From the NCBI RefSeq assembly GCF_030316845.1, contig NZ_JASZYS010000015.1, positions 1 to 64,000 on the forward strand: 64,000 nt of DNA, in the 5' to 3' direction. The position numbers were made by a program, and so were the translations under genes. Below are positions 41,301 through 49,186 of the stretch, in pieces; within the stretch, counting starts at the first letter, position 1; each line of letters opens with the position of its first letter. Source of the stretch: Variovorax davisae (GTDB lineage Bacteria; Pseudomonadota; Gammaproteobacteria; Burkholderiales; Burkholderiaceae_C). Below the pieces are notes generated by a model that searched no databases, had not been told where the DNA came from, and saw only the letters and a program-made list of their open reading frames with translations.

Positions 41301-42679
41301 CAGGCCCGCCGGGCCAGTTCGGCTGCTTTTCCGATGTAGCTGGCTGGCGTCATGGCAAGCAGCCGGTCCTTTTCCTCTTGCGGGATTTCCAGCGAGCGGA
41401 TCAGCCCGTGCAGCGCCTCGGCCGTCACCGTCTTGCCGCGCGTGACTTCCTTCAGCTGCTCGTAGGCGCCCTGCACGCCGAAGCGGCGCATCACGGTCTG
41501 GATCGGCTCGGCCAGCACTTCCCAGGAACTGTCGAGGTCCTGGGCCAGCGCCTCCTCGTTGAGCTCGAGCTTGCCCAGCCCCGTCGCCAGGCTGGCGTAG
41601 GCCAGGGCGGCGTAGCCGAAGGCGACGCCGATGTTGCGCAGGACCGTGCTGTCGGTCAGGTCACGCTGCCAGCGGCTGATCGGCAGCTTCTCGCTCAGGT
41701 GGCGCAGCAGCGCGTTGGCCAGGCCCAGGTTGCCCTCGGCGTTCTCGAAATCGATCGGGTTGACCTTGTGCGGCATCGTCGACGAGCCGATCTCGCCCGG
41801 CTTCAGCCGCTGCTTGAAATAGCCCAGGCTCACGTAGCCCCAGATGTCGCGCGAGAAGTCGACCAGGATGGTGTTGGCGCGCGCTACGGCATCGAACAGC
41901 TCCGCCATGTAGTCATGCGGCTCGATCTGGATGCTGTAGGGCTGGAAGCTCAGGCCCAGGCCGAGCGGGGCGGGCGTCTCGACCACCTTGCGGCTGAAGC
42001 CTTCCCAGTCGAAATCGGGCCAGGCGGCCATGTGGGCGTTGTAGTTGCCGACCGCGCCGTTCATCTTGCCCAGCAGCTGCACGCCGGCGATCTGCGCCCG
42101 CGCCTTGGCCAGGCGCACCGCGACGTTCGCGAGTTCCTTGCCGACCGTGGTCGGACTCGCGGTCTGGCCATGGGTGCGCGACAGCATCGACACGCCGGCG
42201 AACTTGCCGGCCATCTCGCGCAAGGTGGCGATCAGGCCGTCGATGGCCGGCAGCATGACCTTTTCGCGTGCGGCCTGGATCTGCAGCGCGTGGCTGGTGT
42301 TGTTGATGTCCTCGCTGGTGCAGGCGAAGTGGACGAACTCCGAGGCGGCCAGCAACTCCGGCCGGGCCTCGAACTTGGACTTGATCCAGTACTCGACCGC
42401 CTTCACGTCGTGGTTGGTGGTCTTTTCGATCTGCTTGATCGCGACTGCGTCGGCTTCGGAGAAGTTGGACACCAGGCCGAGCAGGTACTTGCGGGCGCCG
42501 CCCGTGAGGGGCTTGAATTCGGCGAAGCCGCAGTCCGAGAGGGCGATGAACCAGGCCACCTCGACCTGCACGCGCCGGTGCATGTAGCCCTGTTCGCTCA
42601 TCAGCGGACGCAGCGCCGAGAGCTTGGCCGCATAACGGCCGTCGAGGGGGGAAAGGGCGGAGACGGTGGAGAAACTCAT
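41300..42679 (-). CDS. purB: Adenylosuccinate lyase
   Basis: PurB splits fumarate from SAICAR and adenylosuccinate in purine biosynthesis. The 459-residue protein is of the E. coli long type. It has STVSALSPLDGRYAAKLS at the start, the catalytic-His segment SRTHGQTASPTTVGKELA (about 165-182) and the fumarase/lyase signature SSTMPHKVNPIDFENAEGN (about 300-318). It shares a start/stop overlap with yaeQ downstream. It is divergent from the glutathione-transferase gene across about 120 bases. Confidence 0.96.
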   Translation of the reverse strand: MSFSTVSALSPLDGRYAAKLSALRPLMSEQGYMHRRVQVEVAWFIALSDCGFAEFKPLTGGARKYLLGLVSNFSEADAVAIKQIEKTTNHDVKAVEYWIKSKFEARPELLAASEFVHFACTSEDINNTSHALQIQAAREKVMLPAIDGLIATLREMAGKFAGVSMLSRTHGQTASPTTVGKELANVAVRLAKARAQIAGVQLLGKMNGAVGNYNAHMAAWPDFDWEGFSRKVVETPAPLGLGLSFQPYSIQIEPHDYMAELFDAVARANTILVDFSRDIWGYVSLGYFKQRLKPGEIGSSTMPHKVNPIDFENAEGNLGLANALLRHLSEKLPISRWQRDLTDSTVLRNIGVAFGYAALAYASLATGLGKLELNEEALAQDLDSSWEVLAEPIQTVMRRFGVQGAYEQLKEVTRGKTVTAEALHGLIRSLEIPQEEKDRLLAMTPASYIGKAAELARRA

Positions 42680-42801
42680 GGGCCAATTTTAGGTTGCGGC
42701 ACGGCCGAAGCAATTTCGCCGGGCTTCGCGCGCCGATCCGTGGCGCGCATTCCCCTAGAATCAAAGCGCTACAACGATGACCCAGATGGGGGAGTGCCTG
42801 C

Positions 42802-43413
42802 ATGAAACTGATCGGATCCGCTGCCAGCCCGTACGTGCGCAAGGTGCGCGTGGTCATGGCCGAGAAGCGGCTCGATTACCAGTTCGTGATCGAAGACGTC
42901 TGGTCCGCCGACACCACGATCTCGAGTTCCAACCCGCTCGGCAAGGTGCCCTGCCTGATCATGGACGGCAGCGAGGCGATGTTCGACTCGCGGGTGATCG
43001 TCGAATACCTCGACACCCTGTCGCCGGTCGGCAAGCTGATCCCGCAGCAGAGCCGCGAGCGCGCCGAGGTCAAGACCTGGGAGGCGCTCGCCGACGGCGT
43101 GATGGACGCCGGCCTGCTGCTGCGCATGGAAGCCACCTGGGTCCATCGCGCCGACAGCGAACGCAGCCAGGCCTGGATGGACCGCCAGCGCGGCAAGATC
43201 AACAATGGCATCGCCGCCATGGCCAAGGGCCTGGCCGACAAGCCCTTTTGCAGCGGCATCCACCTCAGCCTGTCCGACATCGCCGTCGGCTGCGTCCTGG
43301 GCTGGCTCGACTACCGCTTCCCCGAGATCGACTGGCGCGCCGACCACGCCAACCTGGCCAAGCTGTTCGACAAGCTCATGCTGCGCCCCAGCTTCGCTGA
43401 AACAAAGCCCTGA
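42802..43413 (+). CDS. Glutathione S-transferase family protein
   Basis: The thioredoxin-like N-terminal domain (MKLIGSAASPYVRKVRVVMAEK, quoted in part) holds the Ser of a bacterial GST active site. The glutathione-binding loops are NPLGKVPCLIMD and SEAMFDSRVIVEYLD, the Ser at about 68. An all-alpha C-terminal domain follows (about 85-195). The 203 residues match the YibF/GstA-like group. The gene ends 13 bases before a strong terminator. Substrate cannot be inferred. Confidence 0.9.
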   Translation: MKLIGSAASPYVRKVRVVMAEKRLDYQFVIEDVWSADTTISSSNPLGKVPCLIMDGSEAMFDSRVIVEYLDTLSPVGKLIPQQSRERAEVKTWEALADGVMDAGLLLRMEATWVHRADSERSQAWMDRQRGKINNGIAAMAKGLADKPFCSGIHLSLSDIAVGCVLGWLDYRFPEIDWRADHANLAKLFDKLMLRPSFAETKP

Positions 43414-43426
43414 ACCCCAGCGGCCC

Positions 43427-43460
43427 AATGAAAAAGCCCCGCAAGCGGGGCTTTTTCATT
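43427..43460. terminator. Strong bidirectional intrinsic terminator
   Basis: A 16-bp arm (AATGAAAAAGCCCCGC, 43427-43442) pairs with 43445-43460 around two unpaired bases and ends in TTTTTCATT. Bidirectional A/U tracts allow it to serve the GST gene on the plus strand and the minus strand equally. Confidence 0.92.
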
Positions 43461-43493
43461 TCCGAGGCCGGCGCAGCCAGGCCCGTTCGTGAA

Positions 43494-43585
43494 ACACCGT
43501 GGAACCGGCTTTGCCGGGCCACTGGTGTTGCCCCCGGCAGGGGGTGGGCGTCCGGACACGAAGTGCCGGACAACCTGGGGGCGAG
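43494..43585. repeat. Intergenic palindromic repeat of Comamonadaceae type
   Basis: Within the 367-base gap between the GST gene and the peroxidase gene lie two nested folds. The first (43494-43528) pairs ACACC/GGTGT, TGG/CCA and CCGGC/GCCGG around TTT. The second (about 43529-43585) pairs GCCCCC with GGGGGC on the outside and GTCCGG with CCGGAC around CACGAAGTG. Such GC-rich double hairpins recur between genes in this bacterial family. I see no gene in the gap. Confidence 0.5.
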
Positions 43586-43613
43586 ATAAAGATGTTACGA
43601 GGCGCCCCGACGC

Positions 43614-43640
43614 GAAGGAGGGAGGGAGGGAGGAGGAGAA
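43614..43640 (+). other. Purine-only tract with repeated GGGA units
   Basis: The stretch reads GAAGGAGGGAGGGAGGGAGG and continues GGAGAAGAA, almost entirely purine. Three GGG runs and several GG runs could form a two-tetrad G-quadruplex on the plus strand. It lies downstream of the minus-strand peroxidase gene, in a region with no other coding sign (43461-43780). Confidence 0.4.
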
Positions 43641-43780
43641 GAATCGCCTCGGGATTTCAACCTGGCGGCAAGCGCCCGGAAGACCTCGCAACATGAAAAC
43701 CGACCGGACCTTTCGTGCCCGGAAACGGTATGAGCGCGGACCGGCGAGCCGGTTCCCTGGCGACACGTAAGCGTTTGTGA

Positions 43781-44404
43781 CTAGTTCCAATTTGTAGCAG
43801 ATTGCTGGGGCGCGGCCGCCAGCGGCGCGGCGCCCAACTGCTTCTCGATCTCCCGCACGAAGGCGCGGTCGTCCGGTGCCGTCATGCTGGAGTAGGCGTC
43901 CACCACCTTGCCGTCGCGGCCGATCAGGTACTTGTAGAAATTCCATTTCGGCGTCGTGCCGGAGCGCTGCGCCAGCTGCTTGAAAAGCGGGCTGGCATCG
44001 GGCCCGCGCACCGCCGATTTGGCGAACATCGGAAATTTGACGCCGAAGGTGCTTTCGCAGAAGTCGGCGATTTCCTTGTTCGAGCCGGCTTCCTGGGCGA
44101 AATCGTTCGACGGGAAACCCAGCACCACCAGCCCTCGCGACCGGTATTTGCTGTCCAGGGCCTCCAGCCCCTTGTATTGGGGCGTGAAGCCGCAGAAGCT
44201 CGCGGTGTTGACCACCAGCACGACCTTGCCCGCGTACTGGCACAGGGACTGCGGCTTTTCGTCCTGGAGCCGCGGGAACGTGTGTTGGAGGATGGCCGGG
44301 CAGCCGGGCGCGGCGGTCTGGGCGCTGGCTCCGGTTGGCAGCAGGCCGGCCGCCAGCACGACGGCCGGGAAAAATGGCACTAACGAGCCGAGGGGTATTC
44401 GCAT
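43781..44404 (-). CDS. Exported glutathione-peroxidase-family protein
   Basis: A signal peptide (MRIPLGSLVPFFPAVVLAAG... ending ASA near residue 30) precedes a GPx fold. The catalytic-Cys block VNTASFCGFTPQYKGLEAL (about 66-84) and WNFYKYLIGRDGKVVD (about 153) are intact. The usual FPCNQFGxQEPG block reads FPSNDFAQEAGSN. The catalytic Gln is therefore Asp and the second Cys is missing, so the enzyme may work without a resolving Cys in this motif. The ATG at 44404 gives a proper signal peptide. It would reduce hydroperoxides in the periplasm. Confidence 0.85.
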   Translation of the reverse strand: MRIPLGSLVPFFPAVVLAAGLLPTGASAQTAAPGCPAILQHTFPRLQDEKPQSLCQYAGKVVLVVNTASFCGFTPQYKGLEALDSKYRSRGLVVLGFPSNDFAQEAGSNKEIADFCESTFGVKFPMFAKSAVRGPDASPLFKQLAQRSGTTPKWNFYKYLIGRDGKVVDAYSSMTAPDDRAFVREIEKQLGAAPLAAAPQQSATNWN

Positions 44405-44532
44405 GGCGGTTTTCCCGAGTGAAAAGCAGCGCGAATTGGCAAAGTTGCGGCGCGCCAACCGACATCATCGCGCGCTTGTCACAGGCACGATAAGCCCGCC
44501 GACTAAAATCCGTCGGCTTAAGAAAGACATTG

Positions 44533-45390
44533 ATGCTTTATCCGGAACTCTTCAGACAACTCGAATCTGTCCGCTGGGACATGGACAAGGATATTCCTTG
44601 GCAGTCTTTCGACGCAAGCCGGCTCACCGAGGAGCAGGCCCAGACCATCAAGATGAACGCGATCACCGAGTGGGCGGCGCTGCCGGCCACCGAGATGTTC
44701 CTGCGCGACAACCGGCATGACAGCGACTTTTCCGCCTTCATGTCGATCTGGTTCTTCGAGGAGCAGAAGCACTCGCTGGTGCTGATGGAATACCTCAAGC
44801 GCTTCAGCCCCCAGCATGCGCCGACCGAGCAGGAACTGCACGACGTGCGCTTCGATTTCGATCCGGCGCCGCCGCTCGAGACCCTGATGCTGCATTTCTG
44901 CGGCGAGATCCGGCTGAACCACTGGTATCGCCGTGCCGCCGAGTGGCACACCGAGCCGGTCATCAAGCACATCTACACCACGCTGAGTCAGGACGAGGCG
45001 CGCCACGGCGGCGCCTACCTGCGCTACATGAAGCGCGCGATGGAAAAATTCGGCGACGAGGCCCGTTCGGCCTTCACCAAGGTCGGCGTGCTGATGGCCA
45101 GCGCCCGCCGCACGGCGCAGGCGCTGCATCCCACCAACCTGCACGTCAACAAGGCGCTGTTCCCGAACGACACCATCCAGAGCCGCGTGCCCGATCCCGA
45201 CTGGCTCGAGCACTGGCTCGACAAGCAGATCAAGTTCGATGCCGTCTGGGAGAACAAGGTCGGCGAGCGCATCCTGCACAACCTGAGCCTGCTGATGAAC
45301 CGCAGCTTCAAGACGGTCCAGGAACTGAACCGCTATCGCAAGGAGCTGTCGGCTTCCCTCGGCCCCAAGCCCGAATACCAGGGCGCCTGA
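44533..45390 (+). CDS. Ferritin-like diiron protein (acyl-ACP-desaturase-like)
   Basis: Two ExxH-type diiron motifs are visible: IWFFEEQKHSLVLMEYL (about 72-88) and TLSQDEARHGGAYLRYM (about 153-169). HFCGEIRLNHWYRR (about 119-132) gives a further Glu-x5-His pair. This arrangement and the 285-residue length fit the ferritin-like or fatty-acid-desaturase type 2 superfamily. The substrate is unknown. The ATG at 44533 is used; a TTG one codon upstream is unlikely. It is divergent from the peroxidase gene across about 128 bases and is convergent with rlpA, with only two bases between the stops. Confidence 0.7.
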   Translation: MLYPELFRQLESVRWDMDKDIPWQSFDASRLTEEQAQTIKMNAITEWAALPATEMFLRDNRHDSDFSAFMSIWFFEEQKHSLVLMEYLKRFSPQHAPTEQELHDVRFDFDPAPPLETLMLHFCGEIRLNHWYRRAAEWHTEPVIKHIYTTLSQDEARHGGAYLRYMKRAMEKFGDEARSAFTKVGVLMASARRTAQALHPTNLHVNKALFPNDTIQSRVPDPDWLEHWLDKQIKFDAVWENKVGERILHNLSLLMNRSFKTVQELNRYRKELSASLGPKPEYQGA

Positions 45391-45392
45391 CG

Positions 45393-46385
45393 TCAGCGGC
45401 GCTCGACGATCACCGGCGCCAGCTGCAGGCCGTTGCGCACCTGCTCGGCCGTGTCGCGGGCGATGTCCCGCGAGGCATAGGGGCCTGACTGCAGGCGGTG
45501 GGTGCCGTTCTCGCTGAACACATTGAGGGTGCCGGCCAGCGGCGGCATCTCGCGCGCCACCTGCTGCTGAAAACGCTGGGCGCCTTCGCGCTGGCTGAAG
45601 GCGCCGAGCTGGACCCAGAAGCCCGGCCCGGCGGCCGCGGCCGCACGCGGCGCTGGCGTGGCCGGCTGGACCGGGGCTGCCGCCAGCGGCGTCATCGGCG
45701 GCAGCGCTGCCACTTCCATGGCGTCGTAGCGCGAGGTGGCGACCACCGGCGCCGTGAGCGCCGCGGGCACCGCGACACCGTCTGGAGCGGCCGCCGGCGG
45801 GGCCTGCTGCGCCAGCACCGGGGCGTCGCCGCGGCGCCAGGCCCCGGTGCGGATGTCTTCATTGGTGAGGCGCTCGATCTCCACCGGCGCCACCCCGCGC
45901 AGCAGGTCGAGCTTGAGGGCCGCGGTGTAGCTCAGGTCGATGACCCGGTCGTCGTGGAAGGGGCCGCGGTCGTTCACGCGGACGATCACCTCGCGGCCGT
46001 TCGCCGGGTTGCGCACCCGCGCATAGCTCGGCAGCGGCAAGGTCTTGTGGGCCGCCGTCATCGCATACATGTCGTACGGCTCGCCGCTGGCGGTCGACTG
46101 GGCGTGGAACTTGCGCCCGTACCAGGAGGCCAGGCCGGTTTCGCGGAACGCCCGGTCGTCGGTGATCGGCACGTAGGAGCGGCCGAGCACCGTGTAGGGC
46201 TTGCTGGTGCCGCCGCTGCCGCGGATCGGCTCGACCCGGGGCTCGGCATCGGGCACCTGGCCCAGGCCCGAAGGCGGATTGGCATCGGCGCCGTCGCGGC
46301 CGCCGCGCGGGCCGCTGGCGCAGCCCGCGAGCAGCACCAGCGTCGCCGCCGCGAGCCACCCGACGACCGACCGCTGGCTAGCCAA
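45393..46385 (-). CDS. rlpA: Septal ring lytic transglycosylase, lipoprotein RlpA
   Basis: RlpA cleaves denuded peptidoglycan at the septum. The signal has a lipobox LLAGC (Cys at 22). The double-psi beta-barrel domain (about 80-175) contains GLASWYGRKFHAQSTASGEP and the catalytic-Asp loop RVNDRGPFHDDRVIDLS, in part. A Pro/Ala linker leads to a C-terminal SPOR domain (about 250-328) that binds septal glycan. Translation starts at TTG 46385, eight bases inside the end of glnE; no ATG or GTG gives a signal peptide. It is coupled to glnE. Confidence 0.9.
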   Translation of the reverse strand: MASQRSVVGWLAAATLVLLAGCASGPRGGRDGADANPPSGLGQVPDAEPRVEPIRGSGGTSKPYTVLGRSYVPITDDRAFRETGLASWYGRKFHAQSTASGEPYDMYAMTAAHKTLPLPSYARVRNPANGREVIVRVNDRGPFHDDRVIDLSYTAALKLDLLRGVAPVEIERLTNEDIRTGAWRRGDAPVLAQQAPPAAAPDGVAVPAALTAPVVATSRYDAMEVAALPPMTPLAAAPVQPATPAPRAAAAAGPGFWVQLGAFSQREGAQRFQQQVAREMPPLAGTLNVFSENGTHRLQSGPYASRDIARDTAEQVRNGLQLAPVIVERR

Positions 46386-49161
46386 AGACCGCCTTCCAGA
46401 GCGCCAGCATGGCCTCGCGTTCGGCCGCCAGGGTGCCCGCCGGCACCTGGGTCGGCTCCTCGTTGAGGCGGGCCCGGTGCTGCACGCGGCGCAGTTCGCG
46501 GTAGGCCGCCGCGGCGGCCTCGCCCACCCCTGCGGGCAGCAGGCCGGCCGCTTCGGCGCGCTGGAGCAGCGCGATGTTGCCGACGTTGGGCACCAGCTCG
46601 GGATGCGCCTTGGCCTCGGACAGCACCAGGAACTGCACCGCGAACTCGGCGTCGACCATGCCGCCCGTGCTGTGCTTGACGTCGAACAGCTCGGCCCTGA
46701 CCGGCCGTGCGCTGCGCACCTTCTCGCGCATCGCGACGATTTCGGCCTTGAGGGCCTCGCGGTCGCGCGGCGCCGTGATCACGGCCTCGCGGATTCGGTC
46801 GAAACGCTCGCCCAGCGCCGGCTCGCCCAGCACGCAGCGCGCCCGCGTCATGGCCTGGTGCTCCCAGGTCCAGGCGGTGTTGCTGCCGCGGCCCAGCTGG
46901 TACTTCTCGTAGGCGTCGAAGCTGGTGGTCAGCAGGCCCGAGTTGCCGTTCGGGCGCAGCGCGGTGTCGATCTCGAACAGGTCGCCTTCGCGGGTCTTGA
47001 CGGTGAGCCAGTTGATCAGCTTGCGCACGTAGGCGGCATACACCTCGCCGGCGCGTTCGTCCTCGTCGTCGTAGACGAAGACGATGTCGAGGTCGCTGCC
47101 GTAGCCGAGCTCCTTGCCGCCGAGCTTGCCGTAGCCGATGATCGCGAAGTGCGGCTGGTCGCGGTGCGGATTGCGCACCTGGGGCCAGCACCAGCGCGCG
47201 GTCACGCGCAGCACCGCGTCGGCCAGGGCGCTCAGGTCGTCGGCCACCTGCTCGACCGTGATGCGGCCGTCGACGTCGCGCGCCAGCGTGCGGAACAGCT
47301 CCGCATGGTGGGCGTGGCGCAGGAGGTTCAGCAGCCGCTCCTCGTCGGCCTCGCCGGTCTGCGTCAGCGAGCGATGGCGGTCTTCGAGCTCGCGTTCGAA
47401 GTCGGCGGCGACGAAGCGCCCCGACAGCATGGCGCTGCTGGCCAGTTCGTCGATCACGCCGGGGTGCTTCATCAGGTAGCTGGCGGGCCATTTGGCCGAG
47501 CCGAGCAGGCGCAGCAGCCGTTCCTGCACCGCGGGCCGCTCGACCAGCAGCGCGATGTAGCTGTCGCGGCGCAGCAGCGGCTCGATCCAGTCGGCCCAGC
47601 GCAGCGCGGCATCGACATGGCGGCTGATCTGGCCCTGGGCACCGCTGTCGGGCTCGCGCAGCCACAGGGCGGTGCGCTGCACCAGCTGACGCAGGCGGGC
47701 GCGGGTGTCGTCGCGCAGCGCCAGCACCCGCGGGTTCTCGTTCCAGGCCTGGATGCGGGCGGCGAACGCTGCCGGCAGCGATTCGAGCAGGTCGCTCATG
47801 TCGAGCGGCGCGGGGGCCGAGCTGCCGCCCTTGCAGCCGCTGCAGGGCTTCTTGCCGCCCAGCAGCTTGTCGAACTCCTGGGCCACGAACTCGCGGTGGG
47901 TGTCGAGCTGGGCCAGGAAGGCACAGCAATCGGGGAAGCCGAGCGTGAGCGCGATCCAGTGCAGGTCGTCGTCGTTGACCGGCAGCACATGGGTCTGCTG
48001 GTCGTCCAGGTACTGGATGCGATGCTCGACCCGGCGCAGGAACTCGTAGGCCGAGGCCAGCGCGTCGGCCGCTTCCTGCGGCATCAGCCCGGCGCGCGCC
48101 AGCCGCTGCAGCGCATCGAGCGTCGGCCGGGTCCGCAGCTCGGGGAACTGGCCGCCGCGCACCACCTGCAGCAGCTGCACCGTGAACTCGATCTCGCGGA
48201 TGCCGCCGCGCGACAGTTTGACGTCGTTGGCGCGCTCGGGCCGCCCGGCGCTGCGGCGCGCCGCCTGTTCGCGGATCTGCCGGTGCAGCGTGCGCAGCGA
48301 ATCGAAGACGCTGTAGTCGAGGTAGCGGCGGAAGACGAAGGGCAGCACCACGCTGCGCAGCGCCTGGGCCGAGCCGTCGGCCACCACCGCGGCCGGCGCG
48401 ACCACCCGGCTCTTGAGCCAGGCGAAACGCTCCCATTCGCGGCCCTGGACCTGGAAATACTCCTCCAGCGCGTCGAGCGAGACCACGCTCGGCCCCGAAT
48501 TGCCGTTCGGCCGCAGGGCCAGGTCGACCCGGAACACGAAGCCGTGTTCGGTGGTGTCGCCGACCAGCGCGTAGATCCGCTTGACCGCCCGGGCGAAGTA
48601 TTCCTGGTTGGCCAGCCGCGAGCGGCCCTCGGCGTTGCCGGCGGTCTCGCCGTCGTGGTCGTAGAGGTAGATCAGGTCGATGTCGCTCGACACGTTGAGC
48701 TCGCGGGCGCCGAGCTTGCCCATGCCGACCACCCAGAGCTGGGCCCGCCGGCCGTCGGCCGCCAGGGGTGCGCCATGGGCTTCGTCGAGTTCGGCGCAGG
48801 CCTCGCGGCAGGCGACGTCGAGCGCGAATTCGGCCAGCTGGGTGACCGCGGTGGTGACCACGGCCAGCGGCGCCTGCAGGTCGCAGTCGAGCGTGATCAG
48901 CCGTTCCATCACCAGCTGGCGAACGATGCGCAGGGCGTCGGCGACGCTGTCGCCGCGCGCGCGCAGGGCCCGGTACGCGTCGGCCATCTGCGCCCGCAGG
49001 GGCTCGCCCGGCGGCAGCAGCGACAGCTCGGCCACGTAGCGCCGGCGCAGGCGCTGGATGAAGCGCGACGATGCCGACAAGGGCGGCGAATCGGATGATG
49101 GTGGCGGCCGAAGCGTGGCGCTGTCGGCGGCGGTGGAACCCGGCTGGGAGCTGGCGGTCAT
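46378..49161 (-). CDS. glnE: Bifunctional glutamine-synthetase adenylyltransferase/adenylyl-removing enzyme
   Basis: GlnE adds AMP to or removes it from glutamine synthetase in response to PII status and glutamine. The 927-residue protein has two nucleotidyltransferase domains. The N-terminal deadenylylating one carries GKLGARELNVSSDIDLIYLY (near residue 160), and the C-terminal adenylylating one carries GYGKLGGKELGYGSDLDIVF (near 690). LSRGGIREIEFTVQLLQ and KHSTGGMVDAEFAVQFLV are the repeated downstream helices. The ATG at 49161 is chosen; the in-frame start at 49230 would reach into yhdP. It overlaps rlpA downstream. Confidence 0.96.
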   Translation of the reverse strand: MTASSQPGSTAADSATLRPPPSSDSPPLSASSRFIQRLRRRYVAELSLLPPGEPLRAQMADAYRALRARGDSVADALRIVRQLVMERLITLDCDLQAPLAVVTTAVTQLAEFALDVACREACAELDEAHGAPLAADGRRAQLWVVGMGKLGARELNVSSDIDLIYLYDHDGETAGNAEGRSRLANQEYFARAVKRIYALVGDTTEHGFVFRVDLALRPNGNSGPSVVSLDALEEYFQVQGREWERFAWLKSRVVAPAAVVADGSAQALRSVVLPFVFRRYLDYSVFDSLRTLHRQIREQAARRSAGRPERANDVKLSRGGIREIEFTVQLLQVVRGGQFPELRTRPTLDALQRLARAGLMPQEAADALASAYEFLRRVEHRIQYLDDQQTHVLPVNDDDLHWIALTLGFPDCCAFLAQLDTHREFVAQEFDKLLGGKKPCSGCKGGSSAPAPLDMSDLLESLPAAFAARIQAWNENPRVLALRDDTRARLRQLVQRTALWLREPDSGAQGQISRHVDAALRWADWIEPLLRRDSYIALLVERPAVQERLLRLLGSAKWPASYLMKHPGVIDELASSAMLSGRFVAADFERELEDRHRSLTQTGEADEERLLNLLRHAHHAELFRTLARDVDGRITVEQVADDLSALADAVLRVTARWCWPQVRNPHRDQPHFAIIGYGKLGGKELGYGSDLDIVFVYDDEDERAGEVYAAYVRKLINWLTVKTREGDLFEIDTALRPNGNSGLLTTSFDAYEKYQLGRGSNTAWTWEHQAMTRARCVLGEPALGERFDRIREAVITAPRDREALKAEIVAMREKVRSARPVRAELFDVKHSTGGMVDAEFAVQFLVLSEAKAHPELVPNVGNIALLQRAEAAGLLPAGVGEAAAAAYRELRRVQHRARLNEEPTQVPAGTLAAEREAMLALWKAVFG

Positions 49162-49186
49162 AATTCCTGACACAGCGCGATCCTCA

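Noticed and set aside
43614..43640. Simple tandem repeat or CRISPR-like array in the purine tract
   Set aside because: There are no spacers of regular size and the units are only four bases.
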